NCBI RefSeq assembly: GCF_014649955.1
Contig: NZ_BMUA01000009.1
Location: 62,001 to 126,000 of the forward strand
From: Streptomyces violascens
GTDB lineage: Bacteria > Actinomycetota > Actinomycetes > Streptomycetales > Streptomycetaceae
Length of the DNA stretch: 64,000 nt
Direction: 5' to 3'
Both the position numbers and the translations under genes were made by a program. This document shows positions 39,277 through 47,018 of this stretch, in pieces. Under the pieces are notes generated by a model, which searched no databases, was not told the DNA's origin, and saw only the letters and a program-made list of their open reading frames with translations. How positions within the stretch are numbered: position 1 is the stretch's first letter; each line of letters opens with the position of its first letter.

Positions 39277-40182
39277 TCAGTTGACCCCCATGGTCTCGGC
39301 CACCGCGCGCGGCAGCCAGCTCTCGGTGTGCGAAAAAGTGAAGCCGAGCGACTCGGCGCGGGCGGTGTCCATCCCGTACGAGCGGGCGAAGGAGAACGGC
39401 GAGACCGCGCCGACCTCCACCGGCTGGTAACGCACGGCCCGGTGGTCGGCGCCCAGCGCGCCCGCGACCGCCGCCACGATGTCCTCGGTGGTCAGCGGCC
39501 CGTGCGAGGCGGCGTTCACGGGCCCGGTGAAGTCCTGCCGGGTCACCCAGAACAGGAACTCCGCGATCTCCTCGACGTCGATGTACGTCGCCGGATGGTT
39601 GGTCGCCGGCACCGCGACCGGCTCGCCGCTGCGGATCCGGTCCGCGTAGTGGGCGAGCCGCCCGGTGAAGTCGTCGGCCCCGCCCAGAACATGCGCCACC
39701 CGCACCGCGACGTACGGGAAGTCGGGGCCCGCGGCGAACACCGCCTCGGCCTGCCGCTTGCCCTCGCCGTAGTGCCCCGCGACGAACTCCGGTTCCTGCC
39801 AGGGAAGTTGGGGCGTCACGATGACCGTGGCGGGGTCCAGGACATCCTCGCCGACCAGCCCGGCGGAGTCCTCGTACTCGTACACCTCGACCGTCGACGT
39901 CATGACATAGCGCGCGGTGCGGCCGGTGAAGACACGGCGGGCGATCGCCGCCTGGCGCGGGGTGTAGCAGACCTGGTCGACCACCACGTCGAAGGTGCGC
40001 CCGCCGAGCGCGGCCGCAAGGGACGCCTCGTCATCGCGGTCGGCGATCAGCTGGAGTGCGCCCGGTGGGGGTGGCGCCGAGCCCCGGTTCAGGACCGTCA
40101 CCCGGTCACCAGCGGCGAGCAGCCGGGCGATGAGCCGCTTCCCGAAGTAGCGGTTGCCCCCGATGACCAATACCTCGCGCAT
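39277..40182 (-). CDS. NAD-dependent epimerase/reductase (SDR family)
   Basis: A 301-residue Rossmann-fold protein with V-I-G-G-N-R-Y-F-G at the N-terminus, N-R-G after beta-2 and a Y-G-E-G-K catalytic Tyr-Lys pair. The shape resembles the short NAD(P)-binding epimerase group that includes plastid CSP41-like and isoflavone-reductase-like members. ATG 40182 has GAGG upstream. It is first in an operon with the aldo/keto reductase and divergent from an Lrp/AsnC regulator 78 bases away, which may control it. Substrate unknown. Confidence 0.85.
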   Translation of the reverse strand: MREVLVIGGNRYFGKRLIARLLAAGDRVTVLNRGSAPPPPGALQLIADRDDEASLAAALGGRTFDVVVDQVCYTPRQAAIARRVFTGRTARYVMTSTVEVYEYEDSAGLVGEDVLDPATVIVTPQLPWQEPEFVAGHYGEGKRQAEAVFAAGPDFPYVAVRVAHVLGGADDFTGRLAHYADRIRSGEPVAVPATNHPATYIDVEEIAEFLFWVTRQDFTGPVNAASHGPLTTEDIVAAVAGALGADHRAVRYQPVEVGAVSPFSFARSYGMDTARAESLGFTFSHTESWLPRAVAETMGVN

Positions 40183-40260
40183 GTCCTCGATCCCCTTCCC
40201 ACCTGCGGTTTTCCCGGGTACCAGTGTTACGTTGACGGCCCCGGCACTGAAGGGGGAAAC

Positions 40261-40791
40261 GTGGGAGATCTCGCGGCCGTACCGAAAGAACCACGGCATT
40301 CGCGCGCCGTCGCCAACGATTCGTCAGGGGGCTTCGATCAGGTCGACCGGCAGCTCCTCGAAGTCGTCCAGCGGGAGGGCCGGATCAAGCTCAGCGAACT
40401 GGGCCGGCGGGTCCGGCTGAGCCCGGCCGCGGTCACCGAGCGGCTGCGCAGGCTGGAGGCGAGCGGGGCGATCACCGGGTACGGGGCGCGGGTCGACCCG
40501 GCCCGACTCGGCTATGGCATCCAGGCCTTCATCCGGGTCAGCCCGCACGGCGGCTACAACCTCAAGCACCCCAGGACCCTGGAGCTGATGGGGCGGCCGG
40601 AGGTCATCGAGGTGCACCACGTGGTCGGCGAGGACTGCTGGATCATCAAGGTGGCCGTCGCCGACACGATCCACCTGGAGGAGATCCTGGAGCAGACCTC
40701 GGCCCTCGGCCGCACGACCACGTCGATCGTCCTGTCGTCACCGGTGGGCGGGCGCGAGGGAAAACCGCTGCTGCCACCGGTACGGGACTGA
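40261..40791 (+). CDS. Lrp/AsnC-family transcriptional regulator
   Basis: A 176-residue regulator with an N-terminal HTH (about 20-75: R-I-K-L-S-E-L-G-R-R-V-R-L-S-P-A-A-V-T-E-R) and a RAM ligand-binding domain with V-I-E-V-H-H-V-V-G-E-D-C-W. GTG 40261 follows AGGGGGA at good spacing. Lrp-type proteins sense amino acids as octamers. It is divergent from the epimerase-aldo/keto reductase operon, its likely target. Confidence 0.92.
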   Translation: MGDLAAVPKEPRHSRAVANDSSGGFDQVDRQLLEVVQREGRIKLSELGRRVRLSPAAVTERLRRLEASGAITGYGARVDPARLGYGIQAFIRVSPHGGYNLKHPRTLELMGRPEVIEVHHVVGEDCWIIKVAVADTIHLEEILEQTSALGRTTTSIVLSSPVGGREGKPLLPPVRD

Positions 40792-40811
40792 GCCGCTCCG
40801 GGCTTCTTGCC

Positions 40812-40837
40812 TTGACGCCGACGTAAAGGCTTACGTT
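40812..40837 (+). promoter_or_regulatory. Dyad in the merR-trx promoter
   Basis: TTGACG (40812-40817) resembles a -35. Downstream ACGTAA-AGGC-TTACGT (40821-40836) is a perfect 6-bp inverted repeat whose right arm includes TACGTT (40832-40837), placed as a -10 for a leaderless start at ATG 40845. The -35/-10 spacing by this reading is only 14 bases, so the exact boxes are uncertain, but the dyad suits a MerR dimer. Confidence 0.45.
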
Positions 40838-40844
40838 CTTGGTC

Positions 40845-41288
40845 ATGCGCATCGGCGAACTTGCGGCACGGGCGGGCACGACGACCCGCACGCTTCGGTA
40901 CTACGAGTCGCGCGGCCTGCTCGCCGCGCGGCGCACCGACAACGGCTACCGGTCGTACGACGAGGCTGACCTGCGGTTGCTCCAGCAGATCAGAACCCTG
41001 CAGGACTTCGGGTTCGAGCTGGAGGAGACCCGCCCGTTCGTGGACTGCCTGCGGGCCGGACATCCGGCGGGGGACACCTGTCCGGCGTCGCTCGCGGTGT
41101 ACCGCCGCAAGCTGGCCGAGCTCGACGCGCTGATCGGCGAGCTCGGTGCCGTACGCGCGCAGGTCGGCGCGGAGCTGGCGCGGGCCGAGGTGATGGCGGC
41201 GGCGGAGATTCCGGGCGGTCCGGAACCCCGCTGCGAGTTGAGCCCGGAAGCGACCGGGGGACCGAGGAGTGAGGGGATGACGCGATGA
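40845..41288 (+). CDS. MerR-family regulator
   Basis: A 147-residue regulator. It begins M-R-I-G-E-L-A-A-R-A-G-T-T-T-R-T-L-R-Y-Y-E-S-R-G-L-L, the MerR winged helix, then N-G-Y-R-S-Y, a dimerisation helix and a ligand region with Cys68 and Cys79, which could sense thiol-reactive agents or metals. No ribosome binding site precedes the ATG, so the mRNA may be leaderless. The stop overlaps the thioredoxin start (ATGA), giving a regulator-thioredoxin operon that suggests a redox signal. Confidence 0.93.
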   Translation: MRIGELAARAGTTTRTLRYYESRGLLAARRTDNGYRSYDEADLRLLQQIRTLQDFGFELEETRPFVDCLRAGHPAGDTCPASLAVYRRKLAELDALIGELGAVRAQVGAELARAEVMAAAEIPGGPEPRCELSPEATGGPRSEGMTR

Positions 41289-41617
41289 TCAAGGCGGCAG
41301 GCGTGGACGAGGTCACGGACGAGACCTTCGCCGGCGCGGTGATGGGGGCCGCGCTTCCGGTTCTGGTGGAGTTCACCGCCGACTGGTGTCCGCCGTGCCG
41401 GCAGATCGCCCCCGTGCTGAGTGCGCTGGCGGTGGAGGAGGCGGCCCGGTTGAAGATCGTCCAGCTCGATGTGGACACGAACCCGGAGACGACGACGAAG
41501 TACGGCGTCCTGTCGATGCCCACGCTCATGGTCTTCGTCGACGGGGAACCCGTGAAGTCGATGGTGGGCGCGCGGCCCAAGCGGCGGCTGTTGCAGGAGC
41601 TCGAAGACGTGATCTGA
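41285..41617 (+). CDS. trxA: Thioredoxin
   Basis: A 110-residue thioredoxin with active site W-C-P-P-C (Cys35, Cys38) instead of the usual W-C-G-P-C, the cis-Pro loop S-M-P-T and V-x-G-A-R-P-K-R-R-L. It reduces cytoplasmic protein disulfides. The Pro in the CxxC raises redox potential in some relatives, so it may serve particular clients. It is coupled to the MerR regulator by an ATGA overlap. Confidence 0.94.
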   Translation: MIKAAGVDEVTDETFAGAVMGAALPVLVEFTADWCPPCRQIAPVLSALAVEEAARLKIVQLDVDTNPETTTKYGVLSMPTLMVFVDGEPVKSMVGARPKRRLLQELEDVI

Positions 41618-41660
41618 CGCCGATCGGACGGCGTTGCCCGACGCGGATCGCGGCAAAGAA

Positions 41661-41692
41661 AATGCCCCGGATGAATTGACATCCGGGGCATT
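41661..41692. terminator. Perfect 13-bp hairpin between trxA and helD
   Basis: The arm AATGCCCCGGATG (41661-41673) pairs perfectly with 41680-41692 around a six-base loop, 44 bases after the trxA stop. The run next to it is A-rich on the left side (41655-41661), so a T-tract exists only when read on the minus strand. It probably still insulates trxA from helD, but the T-run direction is odd. Confidence 0.7.
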
Positions 41693-41711
41693 CCCTTGCG
41701 TATATTAGGTG

Positions 41712-41742
41712 TTTCGCGATTTCGCATAACGAAGTCACGAAA
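41712..41742. promoter_or_regulatory. 31-bp dyad upstream of helD
   Basis: TTTCG at 41712 and 41720 face CGAAG at 41730 and CGAAA at 41738; both pairs share one centre at 41727, so the whole is an imperfect palindrome with two mismatches per arm. It lies in an AT-rich stretch 39 bases before the helD start and is the most likely operator for that gene. It does not resemble what I recall of the rifamycin-associated element. Confidence 0.55.
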
Positions 41743-41780
41743 AAGCCTTATGGAAGCACTGTATCGCGTCAGGAGTGGAA

Positions 41781-44012
41781 TTGTCAACCGAGGAATTTCG
41801 GAAGGAACAGCAATTCATCACCGACCTCTACGCCCGCCTCGACGATCTGCGGGATCAGGCCGAGGTCGCGGTGCAGTCGGCGTTGTCGCAGGTCGGCACC
41901 GGTCTTCAGGCCCGGCTCGAACGGGATGTGATGGTCGCCGAGCAGTCCGGGCTGCTCGGCGCGCTCAACGCGGGCGAGAACGGGCTGTGCTTCGGGAGGC
42001 TGGATTTCCAGGACGGTACGGCGCATCACGTCGGGCGTATCGGAATCCGCAGGAATGACCGGGAACGCACTCCGCTGGTGATCGACTGGCGGGCCGATGT
42101 GGCTCGCCCGTTCTATCTCGCCACGGGCCATTCCCCGATGGGATTGCGGCGCAGACGGCACATCACCACCGAGGGCCGCACCGTCACCGCGCTCCACGAC
42201 GAACTCCTGGACCTGACGGACGCGGAGCGCACCGGGCACGAGGGCGCCAACGCCGACGAGGTGCTGCTGGCCGCCCTTGACGCCGCCCGCACCGGCCGCA
42301 TGCACGACATCGTGCAGACCATCCAGGCCGAGCAGGACCGCATCATCCGGGCCCCGCACCGCGGGGTGCTCGTCGTCGAGGGCGGGCCCGGCACCGGCAA
42401 GACCGTGGTCGCGCTGCACCGGGCGGCGTATCTCCTGTACGAATACCGGGAGTTGCTCGCCCGGCGGGCGGTGCTCATCGTCGGGCCCAACCCCGCCTTC
42501 CTCGGCTACATCGGCGACGTGCTGCCCTCGCTCGGCGAGACCGGGGTGCTCCTGTCGACGATGTCCGAGCTGTTCCCCGGCGTCCACGCGACCGGCACCG
42601 ACACCCCGGAGGCGGCCGAGGTCAAGGGCCGCGCAGCCATGGCCGAGGTGCTCGCGGCGGCCGTGCGCGACCGCCAGACCGTGCCCGAGTGGGCCATCGA
42701 GATCCCGCACGACGGGTACGGCACGCTCCAGCTCGACCGGGCGATGGCAGAGGACGCCAGGTGGCGGGCGCGCGAGAGCGGGCTTCCGCACAACCTGGCG
42801 CGGCCGCACTTCGCGTTCCACATCATCGACGCGCTCACGGCGCAACTGGTCGAGCGCATCGGCGCGGACCCGTTCGGCGGCCCGAACCTGCTCGGCCCGG
42901 ACGACGCGGCCCAGATGGGCAAGGAGATCGCGACGAGCGGCGAGGTGCACGCGGCGATAGAGGAGCTGTGGCCGAAGCTGACGCCGCAGGATTTCGTGGC
43001 GGACTTCCTCTCCGATCCGTCCCATCTCCCTGACGCGGACGCCAAGTTGATCCGGCGGGAGGGCGGCGAGTGGACACCGGGTGATGTGCCGCTGCTCGAC
43101 GAGGCGGCCGAAATCCTGGGCGAGGACGACAGCGCGGCGCGGGCCGCCGCGGAGGCCGAACGCCAGGAGCGGATCGCCTACGCGCAGGGCGTGCTCGACC
43201 TCTCGGCGGGCTCGGAGTCGTACGAGTTCGAGGACGAGGAGTCCGAGGTGCTCGCGGCGCACAACATCATCGACGCCGAGCGGATGGCGGAGCGGCACGA
43301 GGAGGCCGACCACCGCAGCGCGGCCGAGCGGGCCGCGGCGGACCGCACGTGGGCGTTCGGCCACATCATCGTCGACGAGGCGCAGGAACTGTCGGCGATG
43401 GCCTGGCGGCTGCTGATGCGACGCTGCCCGACCCGTTCGATGACGCTGGTCGGCGACCCCGCGCAGACCGCGGAAGCCGCGGGGGTGGGCTCGTGGGAGC
43501 GGATCCTCTCGCCGTACGTCGCGGAGGGGAACTGGGAGCACGTCCGACTCGGGGTCAACTACCGCACACCGGCGGAGATCATGGCGGTGGCCGCCGAGGT
43601 GTGCCGGGCGGCGGACCCGTCCTTCGTGCCGCCGAGCTCGGTGCGGTCCACGGGGGTACGGCCCTGGACCCGGGCCGTGGCCCCCGCCGCCCTCGCCCCG
43701 GCGGTGGCGGAATCGGTGGCGGCGTGGCGGGGTTCGGGCCGGCTCGCGGTGATCGCGCCGGGCTCCCTGCACGGCCCGCTCCTGGCGGCGCTGCCCGACG
43801 CGGCCTCGGGGGCCGCCCCCGACCTGACTCGGGAGGTCGTCCTGCTGGACCCGCGTCAGGCGAAGGGCCTGGAGTTCGACGCGGTGCTTGTGGTCGAGCC
43901 GGGGGAGTACGGGGTGAGCGACCTGTATGTCGCGCTGACGCGGGCTACGCAGCGGCTGGGGGTGCTGCACACGGGCGAACTCCCACACGCCCTCGGCGGG
44001 TTGGCGTCCTAG
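41781..44012 (+). CDS. helD: HelD-family RNA polymerase-associated ATPase (UvrD/Rep fold)
   Basis: A 743-residue superfamily 1 helicase-like ATPase. A coiled N-terminal arm (about 1-60) would enter the RNA polymerase secondary channel. Walker A is G-G-P-G-T-G-K-T at 201-208, Walker B is I-I-V-D-E-A-Q-E, motif III L-V-G-D-P-A-Q-T, motif IV N-Y-R-T-P and motif VI Y-V-A-L-T-R-A. HelD proteins pull stalled polymerase off DNA; the actinobacterial HelR branch also displaces rifampicin. I start it at TTG 41781, five bases after AGGAG; GTG 41775 overlaps that AGGAG. Terminators flank the gene, so it is monocistronic. Confidence 0.9.
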   Translation: MSTEEFRKEQQFITDLYARLDDLRDQAEVAVQSALSQVGTGLQARLERDVMVAEQSGLLGALNAGENGLCFGRLDFQDGTAHHVGRIGIRRNDRERTPLVIDWRADVARPFYLATGHSPMGLRRRRHITTEGRTVTALHDELLDLTDAERTGHEGANADEVLLAALDAARTGRMHDIVQTIQAEQDRIIRAPHRGVLVVEGGPGTGKTVVALHRAAYLLYEYRELLARRAVLIVGPNPAFLGYIGDVLPSLGETGVLLSTMSELFPGVHATGTDTPEAAEVKGRAAMAEVLAAAVRDRQTVPEWAIEIPHDGYGTLQLDRAMAEDARWRARESGLPHNLARPHFAFHIIDALTAQLVERIGADPFGGPNLLGPDDAAQMGKEIATSGEVHAAIEELWPKLTPQDFVADFLSDPSHLPDADAKLIRREGGEWTPGDVPLLDEAAEILGEDDSAARAAAEAERQERIAYAQGVLDLSAGSESYEFEDEESEVLAAHNIIDAERMAERHEEADHRSAAERAAADRTWAFGHIIVDEAQELSAMAWRLLMRRCPTRSMTLVGDPAQTAEAAGVGSWERILSPYVAEGNWEHVRLGVNYRTPAEIMAVAAEVCRAADPSFVPPSSVRSTGVRPWTRAVAPAALAPAVAESVAAWRGSGRLAVIAPGSLHGPLLAALPDAASGAAPDLTREVVLLDPRQAKGLEFDAVLVVEPGEYGVSDLYVALTRATQRLGVLHTGELPHALGGLAS

Positions 44013-44022
44013 CCGCAAAAAG

Positions 44023-44056
44023 GCCCCGCCACTCCGAAGGACCGGAGAGGCGGGGC
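44023..44056. terminator. Bidirectional terminator between helD and the DUF397 gene
   Basis: A 14-bp stem with one central mismatch (44023-44036 with 44043-44056) and a six-base loop lies 11 bases after the helD stop and 21 bases from the convergent DUF397 stop. An A-run on the left gives a T-tract for minus-strand transcripts. Confidence 0.8.
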
Positions 44057-44076
44057 TTCGGCGCGAGCAGGCGCGG

Positions 44077-44280
44077 CTAGGCGTTGGCGCGCCTGGCGAA
44101 CTCTATGAGCGCGGTGAAGGCCGCCGCGGAGAGGGTGAGTATCGGGCCGTCCGGGTTCTTGCTGTCCCGGACGGGGACCACGCCGTGCGAGCCGGCGAGG
44201 TTGGCGGCGACCTCGACGCACTGGCCGCCGTTGCTGCTGTAAGAGGATGTGAACCAGTGAGGGGTGTCGGTCGTCGTCAC
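44077..44280 (-). CDS. DUF397 small protein
   Basis: A 67-residue protein with the DUF397 pattern: W-F-T-S-S-Y-S-S-N-G-G-Q-C-V-E-V-A, then V-P-V-R-D-S-K-N-P-D-G-P and L-x-L-S-A-A-A-F-x-A-L-I. Genes of this family are almost always next to an XRE/DUF5753 regulator in Streptomyces, as here, and the pairs may act like a regulator and its inhibitor or a toxin-antitoxin pair. GTG 44280 overlaps the regulator stop (GTGA). Confidence 0.92.
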   Translation of the reverse strand: MTTTDTPHWFTSSYSSNGGQCVEVAANLAGSHGVVPVRDSKNPDGPILTLSAAAFTALIEFARRANA

Positions 44281-45107
44281 GGTGTGCCCTTTCGTGCCTC
44301 TTCGATTACGGCCACGGATGCCGCCTGCGACAGTGCTTCGGCCTGTAGCTGATGGTAGGCCGTCAACAGGGGCTGCACGAACCGCATATCGCGTTCCAGA
44401 CGGCCCTGTTGAGCGGACTCCGCGTACGCGATATGGGCACGGTCCGGAAGGGTCAGCAGCGTTACGGGCAGGTCGAAGGCGCGCCGTTCGCCAAGGTCGT
44501 AAGGGGCCACCTGCAATACCGTCGAGGGCAGTTCGGCGAAGTCGATGAGCCTGTCCAGCTGAGCCTTCATGATGCGAGGTCCACCCACCGTGCGCCGTAC
44601 GCAGCTTTCGTCGAGCACCACGTACACCAGGGGAGCGGGAGTCCGATTCAGGGACGCCTGCCGCCGAGCCAGGAGCGACAGCCGTTCCTCGGCCTGATGT
44701 TCTGTGATCGCCCCGCGCCGCACGGCACCCGTGGTGATGGCGGCTGCGTACTCGGGTGTCTGGAGCAGCCCCGGGATGATTCCCAGCTCGAAGAGGCGCA
44801 TTTCCGCCGCGCGCACCTCTTGGGCGACGTACTCCGGAAACCCTTCCAAAATCGCGGTGTGCCACACGGCCCGGCCCTGCCGTTCGAGCTGATCACCGGT
44901 GCCCAGCGCCTTGTCAGCACTTGCCGCGAAGCGGGGAGTTGGCGGACGCCGATTAGTTTCGACTGCGGAAATGTGCGTCCCGGAGAACCCCATGTGCTCG
45001 CCCAGCTCGTCCTGGGTCCAGCCGCGTGCGTCCCGCAAGGCGCGTAGGCGCTGGCCGAAGCGGGCGCCGGGTGACTGATCGGGGTCCAACTCCCTGCGAT
45101 TCACCAT
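44277..45107 (-). CDS. XRE regulator with DUF5753 domain
   Basis: A 276-residue regulator. An N-terminal HTH (about 16-75) contains W-T-Q-D-E-L-G-E-H-M-G-F-S-G-T-H-I-S-A-V-E, followed by a DUF5753 domain with I-P-G-L-L-Q-T-P-E-Y-A and the R-Q-A-S-L segment. ATG 45107 follows GGGAG. Such proteins include WhiJ-like developmental regulators and work with the adjacent DUF397 protein. It is divergent from a small four-cysteine protein. Confidence 0.92.
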   Translation of the reverse strand: MVNRRELDPDQSPGARFGQRLRALRDARGWTQDELGEHMGFSGTHISAVETNRRPPTPRFAASADKALGTGDQLERQGRAVWHTAILEGFPEYVAQEVRAAEMRLFELGIIPGLLQTPEYAAAITTGAVRRGAITEHQAEERLSLLARRQASLNRTPAPLVYVVLDESCVRRTVGGPRIMKAQLDRLIDFAELPSTVLQVAPYDLGERRAFDLPVTLLTLPDRAHIAYAESAQQGRLERDMRFVQPLLTAYHQLQAEALSQAASVAVIEEARKGTP

Positions 45108-45212
45108 CGGTGCTCCCAACTCTCCGAGCAAGCCACGCAAGTTGAAGACTGCTTCACTCTAGGCCACGCTCGCTCCTGTCGGTAGTCGTTGCGCTACGGA
45201 GGGGAGTCGTTG

Positions 45213-45653
45213 ATGTTCGGGAACCGGGGTGCGCACGAGGTGCCCAGTCCAGACGTGCTCAGGGCCGTACTGGGCGGACTGCAACGGCGGTTGGAGCCCG
45301 GGGAGCTGCCCGTGCCCGGGTGTGACATCTGCCAGGCGGCCAGCGGCGCGCGGGCCGGTGCGCACATGACGGGGAATCCTGTCGCCGTGCGCCAGGCGAC
45401 CCGCATCATCCGCGGCCACCCGCACGGCGCGGGCGCCGGGCTGAATCTGGACGCCGGGGAGCTCGCGGAGTTCACGCGGCCGCGACCGGGGGCGGTCGAT
45501 CCCCGGGCGTGCGCCGAGTGCGCGCTGATCAAGCTGCTGGCCGTGGAGGTCGTCGCGGCGGACAGCCGGGAGCTGGCCGCGCGCTGGATCGAACTGGCCT
45601 ACCAGCATGCGGAGTTGGGGCATCCGTGGGACCGGCGTCTGGTGCGGGACTGA
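45213..45653 (+). CDS. Uncharacterised small protein with two CxxC motifs
   Basis: A 146-residue cytoplasmic protein from ATG 45213, which has GGAGGGGA upstream. Two C-x-x-C pairs (Cys37-Cys40 and Cys100-Cys103) and several His suggest a zinc-ribbon or treble-clef fold; no DNA-binding or catalytic motif is recognised. The stretch N-P-V-A-V-R-Q-A-T-R-I-I-R-G-H-P-H-G-A-G after the first pair is notable. It is divergent from the XRE/DUF397 pair (105 bases) and may be controlled by it. I do not recognise the family. Confidence 0.7.
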   Translation: MFGNRGAHEVPSPDVLRAVLGGLQRRLEPGELPVPGCDICQAASGARAGAHMTGNPVAVRQATRIIRGHPHGAGAGLNLDAGELAEFTRPRPGAVDPRACAECALIKLLAVEVVAADSRELAARWIELAYQHAELGHPWDRRLVRD

Positions 45654-45717
45654 GGGGCGGAGCCCCACGGCCTCGGCGCCCGTGCCGAGCGGGGGCCATC
45701 GGGGCCGGCTCCAACCC

Positions 45718-46797
45718 CTACGCGGGAGGCGCGCCCGTACTCTCCCGTGGCTGCAACCGCGGCAACGGATCCTGAAGCTGGCGGGGGGCTCCCCCGTCCA
45801 GCAGGGCCAGCAGTTCCCCCGCCGCGCGGTGTCCGAACTCGTCCGCCTTGCGGACCAGCGCCGTGAGTTGGGGATGCAGCGTGTGGCAGATCACCGAGTC
45901 CTCCCAGGACACCACCGACACGTCCCGCGGGATGTGCAGGCCCCGCTCGGCCGCGACGCTGACCGCCGCCACCGCCATCACCTCGTTGTCGCAGATGAGC
46001 GCGGTGGGTGGGGCTGGGGCCGAGAACAGCCGCCGCGCCGCCTTCGCCCCTTGACGGTCCGTGAAGTCCGTCGTCACCGACACCGCCTGCTCCAGGCCGA
46101 GCCGTCGCCCGGCCGCCCGCAGCGACGCGATCCTGCGTGCCGTATGGGCGAAGCCCGGCGTACCCGCGATGTGGCCGATGCGGCGGTGGCCCAGTGCGTA
46201 CAGGTGGCGGACGATCAGGTCCATCGCGCCCGAGTCGTCGGCCCAGATGTTGGAAAGCCTTGCCCGGCGCGGGAGTTGGGGCGCGTCCGGGTTGCCGGGG
46301 GCCTCCATGCCGCCGATGACCACGGCGGGCAGGCCGAGGACCGCCAGGGTCTCGGGGCGGGGATCCGACACCCGGGGGTCGACCACGATCACCCCGTCGA
46401 CCCGCCCCTCCGCCCACCAGCGCCGGTACAGCTCGCACTCCGCCTGGACGTCCTCCACCATCTGGAACACCAGCGGCTGGTCGCGCGGGGCGAGGCTCGC
46501 CTGGATGCCCGAGACGAGCTGGAGGAAGAACGACTCCCCGCCCAGGCTGTCCGCCGGGCGGGCCAGGACCAGCCCGATCGCGCCCGCGTTCTCGCCGGAG
46601 AGCGCACGCGCGGCGGAGCTCGGCCGCCAGCCGAGCCGGTCCGCGACCCGTATGACCCGGCGGCGGGTCGCATCGGACACCCCGGGCCGGTTGTTGAGCG
46701 CGAACGAGACCGCGCTGGTGGAGACACCGGCCTCTCTGGCCACGTCTTTCATGGTCGGACGGCGGGGCGGCGGCGCATCGCTTTCGATCTCGCTCAT
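45718..46797 (-). CDS. LacI-family repressor of the N-glycan locus
   Basis: A 359-residue LacI-type regulator. The HTH near the N-terminus is T-M-K-D-V-A-R-E-A-G-V-S-T-S-A-V-S-F-A-L-N-N-R-P-G, then a hinge helix (S-A-A-R-A-L-S) and a periplasmic-binding-like sugar domain. ATG 46797 was chosen; M-K-D-V fifteen codons later is possible. It is divergent from the ABC importer and glycosidase genes, and a 14-bp perfect inverted repeat lies between. The likely inducer is a mannose-containing oligosaccharide. Confidence 0.93.
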   Translation of the reverse strand: MSEIESDAPPPRRPTMKDVAREAGVSTSAVSFALNNRPGVSDATRRRVIRVADRLGWRPSSAARALSGENAGAIGLVLARPADSLGGESFFLQLVSGIQASLAPRDQPLVFQMVEDVQAECELYRRWWAEGRVDGVIVVDPRVSDPRPETLAVLGLPAVVIGGMEAPGNPDAPQLPRRARLSNIWADDSGAMDLIVRHLYALGHRRIGHIAGTPGFAHTARRIASLRAAGRRLGLEQAVSVTTDFTDRQGAKAARRLFSAPAPPTALICDNEVMAVAAVSVAAERGLHIPRDVSVVSWEDSVICHTLHPQLTALVRKADEFGHRAAGELLALLDGGAPRQLQDPLPRLQPRESTGAPPA

Positions 46798-46827
46798 GGG
46801 CCGATGGTAGCCGCAGCAACGCGTAAG

Positions 46828-46863
46828 TAACACGGTTTAGTTGATCGCCACTAAACCGTGTTA
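46828..46863. promoter_or_regulatory. LacI operator, 14-bp perfect inverted repeat
   Basis: TAACACGGTTTAGT (46828-46841) and its exact complement (46850-46863) flank eight bases. It begins 31 bases upstream of the LacI start. The sub-element GTTTAGT recurs alone at 46917-46923 nearer the ABC genes, and a smaller GGACT-TT-AGTCC dyad lies at 46882-46893. These look like primary and auxiliary sites for LacI. Confidence 0.7.
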
Positions 46864-47018
46864 GTAGGCGTCAAATATTCGGGACTTTAGTCCTTTTTAG
46901 CCTCGCTGACCTGTATGTTTAGTAATTCGGCTCACTTATTCGCCATTGACGGCCAATTAATTCACGCTGCATGGTGTGCGGCAACGTCATCGGGACGAGG
47001 CGAAGGAGTCAGCCACTC

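Noticed and set aside
41693..41780. Rifamycin-associated element upstream of helD
   Set aside because: I looked for the G/C-flanked palindrome reported for rifamycin-inducible genes and did not recognise one; the dyad present is TTTCG/CGAAA. My memory of the exact consensus is imperfect.
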